Virus record (IMG/VR): IMGVR_UViG_3300034418_011075
Coordinates: 1-46,995 of that record
Strand: one strand, 5' to 3'
DNA: 46,995 nucleotides
DNA from: a virus
Shown here piece after piece: positions 10,057 through 19,029 of this stretch. Numbering within the stretch: the first letter of the stretch is position 1; the number at the start of each line of letters is the position of its first letter. A program made the position numbers and the translations under genes. The notes beneath the pieces were generated by a model. It had not been told where the DNA came from and ran no database searches. It saw only the letters and a list, made by a program, of their open reading frames with translations.

Positions 10057-12545
10057 GTTCTTTTTGGTTTTGGGTAGCCTGTAGCTCTTGAGAATTTACC
10101 TGCTGATTCTGCTGATGGGGTTCCTGCAATATGCATACCTCCTGTAGCTCTTGTCATAGCTCCTTTATATTTTCTGTCTGCTATTTCTCTAACTCTTCTA
10201 TCCATCATAGGGCCCCCTCCAAACCCAAAGAATCCTCCTACAAAGTTAAGCGCAGCTTCGCCATCACTTAAATAACCAGCTTCCCATAACTCAGCATTTC
10301 TTCCCCATTGAGAGGATGGATCTATTGCTCCTTGAATAGCTGTCATAGCTTCTCCTCCTGCAGTATTGCCTTCAGCATATAATGCATTTGCTCCTGCCTC
10401 AAATCCTTTACCTATACCTGATCCTATCTGATAGAACTGTCCTACAATTGGAATGGAACTCAAGGTTCCTGCAATAGTACCTTCTACTGCCTGTTCTCTT
10501 GATCCTCCCATACCTGATACAGATCCTACCTCTGTACTGCTTTCTGGGCCTAATGCCGCCAGACTGTTACTTATTTGAGATATGCCTGATCCTACGGCCA
10601 TTAAGGTATTCATATTAAACCCTACTCCCATGTCACCTGCGGCAGCAGATCCATCTCCAAGTTCTGGAGAAACAACTGCATTTGATTGGGTATAGGCATC
10701 TGAGTAAGGGGCTGGAATATATCCCATACCTGCGTCATAGTTAGGAGATTCAGGACCACCTACCTGCATCATAGGTATTTCAAGTACTTTATTTCCGTCA
10801 AGTTTATACTCATTACCACTCTCTAAAATTTTGCTCTGTCCTCTATCAGTAATAGCAAGGATTCTCGGTGTATTTTGGATAGGAGTACCGTCATTATTAT
10901 TCATAGAGATCCTACCTGTACCTTTAGTATCGATCACATTAACAGAATTGTTTCTATCAGGACTGTCATCTCTGTAACCTTCGCTGCTGAATGTAACTTC
11001 AACTCCTCTATCTCTCAAAGCTCTCATGAATGATAGATCTTCTTTTGAGAACTTTTGTCGTTCCATTCCTCCTTCCTGCATTTTTCTATGCCAACCTCTT
11101 TTTTCATTCCATACTTCTCCTTCAGGTACAGTTGTAGTAGTTCTGTTCTTAGCATCTATCATAGGATATCCCTTTGCTGTAAAAGAAACCTCTTCTTTTA
11201 TAGGAGATGCCTTAGGAGTAAGGACTGGAAGATCTTTGATAATACTTTCTTGAGGTATTGGAGCAGTCAGATCATTATTAATTGTTTGGGACATCAATTG
11301 ATCTGAAAGAGCTTGAGTAGTAAGTCTCGCAGGCATAGCTTGATAATTCTCTTTAGGTAACCCTTTGTATTCTACAGGTTGTGTAGGCTTTTTATAAAAA
11401 GGAAATAGAGAATTAGAGCTTCCACTATCTGGATCTATTATAGGAGCATATCTTATAGGGTTTATATTAGGGTACTGTTCAGTAAAATATCTAGAAGCAA
11501 ATTGTCTATTTTCAAGAAGTCTATTTACAGCACCATCATTTTTAATTTCAGCTTCAGTTGATGCCGCTCTTAGAGCATCTTCATAATTAGAAGGTGAAGC
11601 TCCGCTAGGATAATATAAAAGATCTGGATTTAGTACATTAAATTGCTCACGAAATAGATTATATACCTCTAAACTGTCATTATAAGATTGTTGCCTTCTT
11701 TGAAATTCTTCAAGATCTTTTATTTTTAATGGCTCTACACTTCCTTCTTGTAGTTCTGGAGTTCTATTCTGCTCATCCCATACCTTTTGACCATACCTTT
11801 TAATAAAGTCTTCTTTAGACATAGTACCTCCAGGCATTTTAATGGATGTTGCAGGCTTTTTTTCAACTTCCATTCTTGGCCTTGCCTCTATAAAAGGTTT
11901 TGTTTTTGGAGAGTCCCATACTGGATACCTCTTATATCCATAATCTGCAAATACTGCCCCAGTAGGATCTACTCTATTTAACCTTTCTGTAGATATTTCC
12001 TCATCTGCGTTACTAAGAGAGGCATAATTATTTATAAATCTTTTTCCTAACCTGGAAAGCTTTTCCTTATCTTTAGGAAGAATTGCCGTAAATGGTGTTA
12101 TATTATCCTTTCCAATATTTTCGTATCCTAAAGGATAATCACTATTAGGATTAGCTAAAAAGTCTGAAAAGTCTTTTGCCGCAATACTATCCAAGAATGC
12201 CTCTTGTGCGGTGTTAAATTTATCAAGGTCTTCCCATTTATAGATAATAGGGGCGTAATTACCTTCTACAGCCCCTTCTTGCATCATCTCAGGGGTTACA
12301 TTAGAAGGCCCGTATCTTTTTTCAAGTCTAATTGGATGTATGATCCCATCATCATATTGAGGAGGATCAATTCTTATATCTCCGTAAGAAGGATTTTGTA
12401 AAGTTCTATATGGGTAAGATGCATTACTGCCCATAGCAGCAGGATTCTCGTAGAAAGAATCTACTGTTTTGTTAGGTTGAGAGAATGTCACCTCTACACC
12501 TTTGTCCCGTAAAGCTCGAATGAATGCCAGATCCTCTTTGGTCAT
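10053..12545 (-). CDS. Large virion protein with an internally duplicated N-terminal element
   Basis: An 830-residue protein of unknown fold. Its first ~21 residues (MTKEDLAFIRALRDKG and on through VEVTF) recur almost unchanged at about residues 499-520 (SKEDLSFMRALRDRG and on through VEVTF), just after an MQEGG motif and an internal Met. The half before that repeat is polar and rich in Pro, Asn and Tyr. The C-terminal ~200 residues are rich in Gly, Ala and Ser with weakly hydrophobic stretches and may touch a membrane. Four [ML]Q-x-G-[GAS] motifs link it to the 584-residue protein that overlaps its 3' end. The start is preceded by TAATTTTG five bases before the ATG. Function is unknown; an internal/cargo virion protein is inferred from context. 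Confidence 0.82.
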   Translation of the reverse strand: MTKEDLAFIRALRDKGVEVTFSQPNKTVDSFYENPAAMGSNASYPYRTLQNPSYGDIRIDPPQYDDGIIHPIRLEKRYGPSNVTPEMMQEGAVEGNYAPIIYKWEDLDKFNTAQEAFLDSIAAKDFSDFLANPNSDYPLGYENIGKDNITPFTAILPKDKEKLSRLGKRFINNYASLSNADEEISTERLNRVDPTGAVFADYGYKRYPVWDSPKTKPFIEARPRMEVEKKPATSIKMPGGTMSKEDFIKRYGQKVWDEQNRTPELQEGSVEPLKIKDLEEFQRRQQSYNDSLEVYNLFREQFNVLNPDLLYYPSGASPSNYEDALRAASTEAEIKNDGAVNRLLENRQFASRYFTEQYPNINPIRYAPIIDPDSGSSNSLFPFYKKPTQPVEYKGLPKENYQAMPARLTTQALSDQLMSQTINNDLTAPIPQESIIKDLPVLTPKASPIKEEVSFTAKGYPMIDAKNRTTTTVPEGEVWNEKRGWHRKMQEGGMERQKFSKEDLSFMRALRDRGVEVTFSSEGYRDDSPDRNNSVNVIDTKGTGRISMNNNDGTPIQNTPRILAITDRGQSKILESGNEYKLDGNKVLEIPMMQVGGPESPNYDAGMGYIPAPYSDAYTQSNAVVSPELGDGSAAAGDMGVGFNMNTLMAVGSGISQISNSLAALGPESSTEVGSVSGMGGSREQAVEGTIAGTLSSIPIVGQFYQIGSGIGKGFEAGANALYAEGNTAGGEAMTAIQGAIDPSSQWGRNAELWEAGYLSDGEAALNFVGGFFGFGGGPMMDRRVREIADRKYKGAMTRATGGMHIAGTPSAESAGKFSRATGYPKPKRT

Positions 12546-12550
12546 AACTG

Positions 12551-12558
12551 CAAAATTA
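12551..12558 (-). promoter_or_regulatory. TAnnTTTG (-7-like) box before the 830-residue gene
   Basis: On the minus strand TAATTTTG lies five bases before the ATG at 12545. It overlaps a small AT-rich hairpin (six-base arms at 12554-12559 and 12563-12568). The box matches the Bacteroidota -7 consensus, but no TTG was found at the expected -33 distance, so promoter activity is uncertain. Confidence 0.3.
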
Positions 12559-12584
12559 CTTCGTAATTCAGTGGTAATAGCATT

Positions 12585-15500
12585 TTAGTATGCTGTCATG
12601 TCATATATAGTGGTCACACCTGATAGCACAAATTTCCTGTCATTTGAGTTATTAAAGGTGTATCTCATCCTCATATAGTGACCTCTGAGCCTTGCCCGAG
12701 TAGTGGCTTCTCTTGGTATTGTAGCTCTCCATGTACGGAATCTTCTCTGATATTGTGTAAGAGCAGGTAATGTTTGATACTCATTGGATATCGTTATATT
12801 GTCTACCGTCTCATCAAAAGTATTGTTACCGGAGCTGTCATACACCTCTGAGTTCCATTCAAGGTTTGTAAAGATCTTAGAACTTGGAGAGTCTGGATTC
12901 ACTATCATCTCAATGTAGCTGTCTTCCGGTGCATTGTCATAGAACACTCCACGTTCTCCTTTATTGTGTATGTACAGTTTATGCTGCTGAGGAGGATCTC
13001 CTGCACCGAACAGACTCTGAACAGGTCTGCCTGGACTGAACACATTCTCTCTGTCATTCAGATACACATTGGGAGTAAATGAATAGAATGAGGTGAACGT
13101 ACTTCCATTCTCATTGTATGCAAGGGTTTTGGCCACGTACTCTCCATTGAGGAATGTGTGGAATGTAAAGAGTACTTCATTGAATCTGAAGTCATATGTT
13201 CCTGTAATACCAAGAGGATTGTAAGTGTTAAAGTTCAGGTCTGCGTCATGAATAGGATTATCATTACGTAGAAGCTCTCCTCTGAAGTTATTGTAGAAGA
13301 ACTGATTGAGTTCTCCTACCTGACTGATAGGATTTATCTTCTGTCCGTCAAACCGGTAAAGTACTCCATCGGATACATCATAGAAGTACAATGAGTTGGG
13401 AGACAGTACAAGTCCGAACTGATGTCTGGAACCTGTATGCTTGGTAATGTAATCAAACCTTGGAAGTACTCCTGAGTTACCGAGTATAGTAGCTTCTCCT
13501 GTCTGTGTCTGCGCAACCTGTCTTTCATTTACAGATGCAGTACCCATGGCATCGTCCTGTAGGGATATGATCCTGTCAAGGTTATTGACAATGGCATTGA
13601 TAGGGCCATGGGCTGAGTTGATCTCTATGAATGACTGGGTTCTGAACCTTCTCCAGGAGTTTACTATCTCTCCACTTATCTTCACATCAGATGCATAGAT
13701 ACGTGTAGGAAAGATGTCCACTTCTTCTCCGGACAGTGGTTCTGGGAAGGATGGTTGTAGATCCTCTTCGTTAGAGTATGCAAAGTTGTAGATGAAATCC
13801 TCTCCCACTCTTATTATATCCCTAGGAAGCAATACTTCCCATTCATCCAATTGCCAGTTAGGTCCATTTCTTCCAGGTATGGCAAACTGGACAAATGATT
13901 TGTCATAATAATTTCCTTGTCTGAGATCAGTGTTTATGTCACTCTCAACAGGAAAGTATTCTATATAATTGAATGTCTTTTTAGCAGAATCCTTAAGCTT
14001 TGCAAAGTTGTCACTAAGACCTTCTCTATTATCCAACCAACCATTGAAGTTACGTGTCAGGGTTGTAAGGTTGAATATGTTTATGTAAGTATCTCCTCCG
14101 AACACATTTACAGTTGTAGTGGTGTCAGTATCAGATACCTCAACATAAGTACCTGTGTCTATGTAAACATTCTTAGATCTTGCAGAGTGTGTGTTGCCTC
14201 CGTACTGAGCTTCAAGAGGTCTGTAGTAGTCAGCATATCTTCTTACCTGTGTATTACTTGGAAGGTCTTCAGTTGATCCTGCATATTCTCCAGTACCATC
14301 AACAAGTCTTGAAGGTACTACAGCATTTGTACTTACATTGTATCCAGTAGGAGCTTCTTTTAGGAGATTTGCCATGTTAGTGACCGCCTCGTCTACAAGT
14401 ACTGCCAAGCATTTAGCACCTAACTCCCTTTGAAGGAATCCTATGGCATTAGTTCCTGTGTTTGCAGGATCGAATGACTCTTCACTCCTGTTGTGGAATA
14501 CCTTTCCATTTGTAAGCTCAAATGAGGCTCCATGTTCACATATCCCTGAATCAAGTACGTTGAGCCCTATATACCCATTTGTAAGATCTTCTGGAGAGAT
14601 CCCCTTAGGAAGATCGTTCGGATCCATATTATCCAAGAAGGTCTCCTTGATATTGATCTGCCCGTAAAGCTTATTTATCTGAGTGTTTACTTTCGTGTTC
14701 TGTGAGTCATATATATCAAGTCCGAATTTGTTGTTTAAAGTTATAGTAGGATGCAGAAGTGCATGTATCCTCAGTTGATCTCCTCCTTTGTAATTAAAGG
14801 ATTGTCTGAAGTTTATGTCAGGAGAGTAGAATGCAACTACATTTGTCTCAGATCCACTTTCAATGACCTTTGCCCCTCCAGGTCTGAAACCTGCATATTC
14901 AGGTCTATTTGATAGACCGGCACCATCATCATAATTAGTACCGGTATCCAAATAGTTTCCAGGAAAATCTGCTACGAACCTTTCTTCTGTGACTCCTAAT
15001 ATTCCTGAAGCTACTATGGTCTTGTCCTTTTCTGTTCTTTTTACACGCTTGATCTTATAACCATCTATCTCAGATGCTATTGAAGATATGTCAATGTCAA
15101 ACTTGATCCCTATGGGATTTAAACCTGGACCATATTCATTAGGGTGTCTTCTCACTATTTCATAACCGTTCCACCATTGACTTACCTGATCATCATCAGA
15201 GTCAGTATAATGAGGTATCTTAATATCAGCTATCCATTTGGCCCTTCCCTCCTGACCGTTCTTGATAGGTACAAAAGAGAATCTATATATCTCTCCTCTC
15301 TTATAACCTCTGAAGTTTGCAGATTCCCAAGGAGACATATGACCTGTTACCATACCTTCATAAGTATCCTGACCGCCTGACTCTGGAAATGCCAAGGCTA
15401 CTTGATCGTTTGGTGGATTCCATGAGTTTAAAAATCTGTTCTTTTGGATAGCATCCGTAGGTCTCTTTATCTCTCCATTGTCATATCCAAAAGTATCTCC

Positions 15501-17030
15501 AAAATGAAATCTTGAAACAAAGCTGTACTTTACGTTAGGACCTTCTCCTCCATAAGTAGTTCCGTTGGCCTGGTATCTGTAAAAATCAAAGTTCGGATTA
15601 ATAGCATCAAGGGTCTGGTCTGATGGATATGTTTCCTGAGCAGTTGAGATATAACTTTGACCGTTTGTGTTATGACCATAGGCCCTTGGATCAAAGTCCA
15701 CATCAAAGTCATCTGATCTTACATTACCTGCAAATAGGATACTGTCCTTCTGAGCTATTGTTTTGCAGTGTGTGAATGGGGTATAAAGATTCTGGAACTC
15801 CTCAAATGTGAATGTTGCAGCCTCCTCTGCTCCTGATATGGTATATGTTATGGTATCCCTATATATAGGTATCTCTGATACAAGTCTTACTTCCGGTACA
15901 GATGTTCGGGTTGCTCTGAACAGAGTGAACACCTCTAAGAAACTGTAAGCTGTCTCAGGGATATTGAACTCAAAAGTAAGGGCCTTACCTGCCAATTGAT
16001 CCTGGTCAGAGTCACCTCCTTCATATGTTCCTAATTCTACATAGGCATGCTCTGCATCCTCAGTTACATTGATGACCTTTGAATGCTGTGATATGAGAGA
16101 GTATCCTGCATCATCTGCACGTAGTCTGTAAGCCACCTGATAGGCTCCGTTCTTCAATGCTCCTCCTGTAACTACATCTTTGAAAACAGGGATAGGATTT
16201 GTCTGACCGTCATGGACATTCAGCATGCCTACTGTAAGTGCAAGTGAGTTGGGACTCTCTACGTTGAGGAATCTCAGAGGATTGTAATTATCCGTCCAAG
16301 CCAGTCTTACTATTTCATCTGTCTCATCTGATACTTCAATGCCTGATGGATTTGCTACAGGATGTCTTGTAGTGAACATAAGATCAGGAGAAGAGTATCT
16401 GATATCCCATGTGTATGTAAAGTCCACACCGTCATATGTAAGCTTCCACACGGCACCATGTCCTCCATCAGCTCTATTATCTGTAGTAAGAATGTAAAAG
16501 GATACGTCTGAGTGAGCCCATCCTATGATGATCTGAGACTCTCCTGTGATCCCTGCAATAGCTTCTTGGTTTATGACAGAGGTACTTGCTGCAGGAGAAA
16601 CAGTATTTGTCTGAGATGTAATGACCAACCTGAGTCCCTGTCTTGCTACTTTAAGGTTGTATGGAGCGAATGCAGGATCTGTCTTGAATGCATTCTCAAG
16701 CTGCTTGAACAGTATGAGATAGGATCTTTCCTGAGCATATACCGGAGCTCCTGTTATAAGGTTCCCATCTATTATCAGTGAAGGTATGACCTCAGTATTG
16801 ACAAATACCAGAACAAAATCAAAGTTAGGGGTAATGGCGACCATAGGAGGTACATCAGGTATTGATGTCTCATACCTGTTACCCTTGATATTGATCACAG
16901 AGTAGCTGGAACCACCTTCATCAGATTCTATTCTGATGTTAAGGGCATCTACATACTCATCCTTATCTACCGATAAAGGATCCTTCTCGTTCTTAAGACC
17001 TTTTATGAAGTTGTTTCTGGTAGCTTTCAA
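12585..17030 (-). CDS. Very large beta-rich tail protein, tail-tube/muzzle-like
   Basis: A 1481-residue protein beginning MKATRNNFIKGL. The early segment with YVDALNIRIES followed by a NIKGN stretch resembles the N-terminal region of the large tail tubular or muzzle proteins of crAss-like phages as I remember them; this has not been searched. The rest is dominated by short beta strands with many Tyr, Asn, Gly and Thr and no obvious coiled coil, signal peptide or enzyme motif. It lies directly after three small connector-like genes (4-base gap to the first) and before the large internal proteins, where the distal tail nozzle of a podovirus would be encoded. Its length argues against the shorter P22/T7 nozzle proteins. 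Confidence 0.75.
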   Translation of the reverse strand: MKATRNNFIKGLKNEKDPLSVDKDEYVDALNIRIESDEGGSSYSVINIKGNRYETSIPDVPPMVAITPNFDFVLVFVNTEVIPSLIIDGNLITGAPVYAQERSYLILFKQLENAFKTDPAFAPYNLKVARQGLRLVITSQTNTVSPAASTSVINQEAIAGITGESQIIIGWAHSDVSFYILTTDNRADGGHGAVWKLTYDGVDFTYTWDIRYSSPDLMFTTRHPVANPSGIEVSDETDEIVRLAWTDNYNPLRFLNVESPNSLALTVGMLNVHDGQTNPIPVFKDVVTGGALKNGAYQVAYRLRADDAGYSLISQHSKVINVTEDAEHAYVELGTYEGGDSDQDQLAGKALTFEFNIPETAYSFLEVFTLFRATRTSVPEVRLVSEIPIYRDTITYTISGAEEAATFTFEEFQNLYTPFTHCKTIAQKDSILFAGNVRSDDFDVDFDPRAYGHNTNGQSYISTAQETYPSDQTLDAINPNFDFYRYQANGTTYGGEGPNVKYSFVSRFHFGDTFGYDNGEIKRPTDAIQKNRFLNSWNPPNDQVALAFPESGGQDTYEGMVTGHMSPWESANFRGYKRGEIYRFSFVPIKNGQEGRAKWIADIKIPHYTDSDDDQVSQWWNGYEIVRRHPNEYGPGLNPIGIKFDIDISSIASEIDGYKIKRVKRTEKDKTIVASGILGVTEERFVADFPGNYLDTGTNYDDGAGLSNRPEYAGFRPGGAKVIESGSETNVVAFYSPDINFRQSFNYKGGDQLRIHALLHPTITLNNKFGLDIYDSQNTKVNTQINKLYGQINIKETFLDNMDPNDLPKGISPEDLTNGYIGLNVLDSGICEHGASFELTNGKVFHNRSEESFDPANTGTNAIGFLQRELGAKCLAVLVDEAVTNMANLLKEAPTGYNVSTNAVVPSRLVDGTGEYAGSTEDLPSNTQVRRYADYYRPLEAQYGGNTHSARSKNVYIDTGTYVEVSDTDTTTTVNVFGGDTYINIFNLTTLTRNFNGWLDNREGLSDNFAKLKDSAKKTFNYIEYFPVESDINTDLRQGNYYDKSFVQFAIPGRNGPNWQLDEWEVLLPRDIIRVGEDFIYNFAYSNEEDLQPSFPEPLSGEEVDIFPTRIYASDVKISGEIVNSWRRFRTQSFIEINSAHGPINAIVNNLDRIISLQDDAMGTASVNERQVAQTQTGEATILGNSGVLPRFDYITKHTGSRHQFGLVLSPNSLYFYDVSDGVLYRFDGQKINPISQVGELNQFFYNNFRGELLRNDNPIHDADLNFNTYNPLGITGTYDFRFNEVLFTFHTFLNGEYVAKTLAYNENGSTFTSFYSFTPNVYLNDRENVFSPGRPVQSLFGAGDPPQQHKLYIHNKGERGVFYDNAPEDSYIEMIVNPDSPSSKIFTNLEWNSEVYDSSGNNTFDETVDNITISNEYQTLPALTQYQRRFRTWRATIPREATTRARLRGHYMRMRYTFNNSNDRKFVLSGVTTIYDMTAY

Positions 17031-17033
17031 ATC

Positions 17034-17762
17034 TTATTTCTTTGTGTGGTTCCAAAGTTTTTCCTGCTTGCTTGCAGATCTCATTCCATTTGAATGTGCA
17101 TAGTGGTCAGGTATGAGTCTTGTCCAAAGATTCTTAAGAGATTCCATCTTATCTCTGCTAGGAGTAAGTGCCTTATTACGTGCAGATGCCATGTAGAAGC
17201 CTCTCTCCTGTTGTAAGAGCTGGTACCGGTTAGTATCTATCTTACCCTGTATGAACATCTTGAATCCCATACGCTCAATGACGTAGGCCTTCATGGCCTG
17301 AATATATCGTTGTGTGTCAGGTACAAGAGGCAGTCCTTCCGGATCTGTAGGGTATGCCAGATAGGATACTATGAGATCTCCCTTGTCCAGGTTTGTGACT
17401 ATGTGATTGTTATTGATCTTGTACTGTGGGTCCTGTACACATGATAGATCCTCACACTCACGCTTTCTGATTATAAAGGCATCTGTACTGTATCTGAGAG
17501 GTCTTCCGCTCTTACAGTCCTTTACCTGTATTATTTCAGCAAGGTCACATGGAACCTCTGTACGTCCATTTGTCAGAGTTAGAAGGTCTGCATCATTACC
17601 ATCCGTTACACGATTGACAAACTGTATGGGAACAGAGATCAGCTCCATGGCCTCTCCTATCCATTCAATGATATCATATCTGTCTATCGGATCAGGAAAT
17701 GGATTGTCCCTGTTGATGGATTCAATGACAGTATCTATGCTTACGTATCTTCCGTTTAACAT
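17034..17762 (-). CDS. Probable tail connector/ring protein
   Basis: A 242-residue protein starting MLNGRYVSIDTVIES. The N-terminal helices around DRYDIIEWIGEAMELI are followed by a beta-rich middle with an EVPCDLAEIIQV stretch and a C-terminal helical part. This layout resembles adaptor/ring proteins that stack under the portal in podoviruses (gp4-of-P22-like head completion or crAss ring proteins). It overlaps the upstream gene by seven bases and is followed at four bases by the muzzle-like gene, which supports a place in the tail assembly. Family assignment is by pattern and context only. Confidence 0.62.
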   Translation of the reverse strand: MLNGRYVSIDTVIESINRDNPFPDPIDRYDIIEWIGEAMELISVPIQFVNRVTDGNDADLLTLTNGRTEVPCDLAEIIQVKDCKSGRPLRYSTDAFIIRKRECEDLSCVQDPQYKINNNHIVTNLDKGDLIVSYLAYPTDPEGLPLVPDTQRYIQAMKAYVIERMGFKMFIQGKIDTNRYQLLQQERGFYMASARNKALTPSRDKMESLKNLWTRLIPDHYAHSNGMRSASKQEKLWNHTKK

Positions 17763-18268
17763 TCTTCAAAAAAATCATAGTCATTCAATGGATTCTTGAG
17801 AACCTTTGCAAGCAATCTTTTCCATTTCCTGAGAGGGTAAAACTTATAGAACCTTGAGTTCTTTGCATATGGCGCCTTACGATGCCATTTCCATTTACAG
17901 ATGAATCCACCTGTATGTGGGTTTGTAAAGTACAGCAAGGTCTTCTCCTCCTTTGCCTCAGGGTCTTCTGCCCATAGTTGTTTTGTGGACTTCCAATCAA
18001 TGGCACGTCCTGTTCTGCTCATGGTACCATCTTCCTGGACAGCATCATTCTGCTTACTCTTTACAATGGATATGTTGCCCATCCTAAAAGGAAGATGGAC
18101 GACAAGATTATCAGTTATCATCTTTTCCACCATAAGAGTGTTCGCCATGGAAACAGCCTTAGCAAACTTCTGAGGTGATAGGTCGTATACGGTGCCTCTT
18201 TCTACACTGTCCAATGAGCTGTTATAGAACTCATACATGTCAGATGTAACATACCTTCTCCTTTCCAT
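17756..18268 (-). CDS. Small structural-module protein, unknown function
   Basis: A 170-residue basic protein joined by TAATG to the gene before it. The first half contains a helix and a LPFRMG...IVK strand. The second half is rich in Trp, Lys, Tyr and Phe (YFTNPHTGGFICKWKW, then RKWKRLLAK). I recall similar small proteins in the tail-ring region of Bacteroidota phages but cannot name a function. The basic aromatic C-terminal half could bind nucleic acid or pack against a larger tail protein; that is speculative. Confidence 0.65.
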   Translation of the reverse strand: MERRRYVTSDMYEFYNSSLDSVERGTVYDLSPQKFAKAVSMANTLMVEKMITDNLVVHLPFRMGNISIVKSKQNDAVQEDGTMSRTGRAIDWKSTKQLWAEDPEAKEEKTLLYFTNPHTGGFICKWKWHRKAPYAKNSRFYKFYPLRKWKRLLAKVLKNPLNDYDFFEEC

Positions 18269-19029
18269 TATTTAGATTTTCTTTCTCTTGGCTGTTGTTT
18301 CTGTTGTTGGGACATCAGATCTTCAAGTGAACTTCTTCTTACCGGTTGTGCAGGCTCTTTGAAGTTCATAGCATCATTCTCAAGATCCTGAGGCATTCCA
18401 AGTATCCTTGCCATGTCCTTACTGATCACCTCCTCTTTGATGTAATCCCATGTTCTACTGTCAATAGGATATTTGTTATCATCACTGTAGCATGGACTTC
18501 CTGAGCATGATGTGAATGACTGCAGTTCCGAAGGGTCTTCAAATATCCCTCTTACAGATATCAGATCTATGAGAGCGGTAGGCAGATTAGATACTACATA
18601 TACACGGTTGTTTCTGACATAGGCTGCCATACCACCCTTGTTATACCTTCCGTTGCCAAAGTAAATGGCCTTCTCATAAGGCATAAGAGAGTATCCCGGC
18701 TGTCCTGCAGATACAGGTCCTATACGTTCTATTGCAAGTCTGTTATGAAGTGCAATAGGCATAGGGATCTCAAGCTTACTTCTGAGAACGGTACACCCTG
18801 ATTGAAAATCACAGCACTCCGCATCATCGGCCATTTCCATTTCAAGACAGTTGATGTCCTGCATCAGAGCAGGCGATGCTATACGGTTCTTGTTCAGTTC
18901 ATTTGTAATGAAGTGAGCCCTCTTCGTGTGAATGAGGGCTTTAATGAACCTTGTATCTATGACGTCATCGTCTGAACGGTTGGGGTTGGCAACCTCCAAT
19001 ATCTGATAAACTGCTTCGTTGAGTGTCAT
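18268..19029 (-). CDS. Probable tail connector/ring protein
   Basis: A 253-residue protein beginning MTLNEAVYQILEVANP. It has an N-terminal helical domain with FIKALIHTKRAHFI, then a beta-rich middle containing several cysteines (CLEMEMADDAECCDF, CSGSPC), and a C-terminal helical region with KEEVISKDMARILG ending in a Gln/Arg/Lys-rich tail. The arrangement parallels the 242-residue neighbour and fits adaptor or ring proteins of short-tailed phages. It shares ATGA-type overlap with the metallophosphoesterase upstream and TAATG with the gene downstream. Confidence 0.62.
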   Translation of the reverse strand: MTLNEAVYQILEVANPNRSDDDVIDTRFIKALIHTKRAHFITNELNKNRIASPALMQDINCLEMEMADDAECCDFQSGCTVLRSKLEIPMPIALHNRLAIERIGPVSAGQPGYSLMPYEKAIYFGNGRYNKGGMAAYVRNNRVYVVSNLPTALIDLISVRGIFEDPSELQSFTSCSGSPCYSDDNKYPIDSRTWDYIKEEVISKDMARILGMPQDLENDAMNFKEPAQPVRRSSLEDLMSQQQKQQPRERKSK

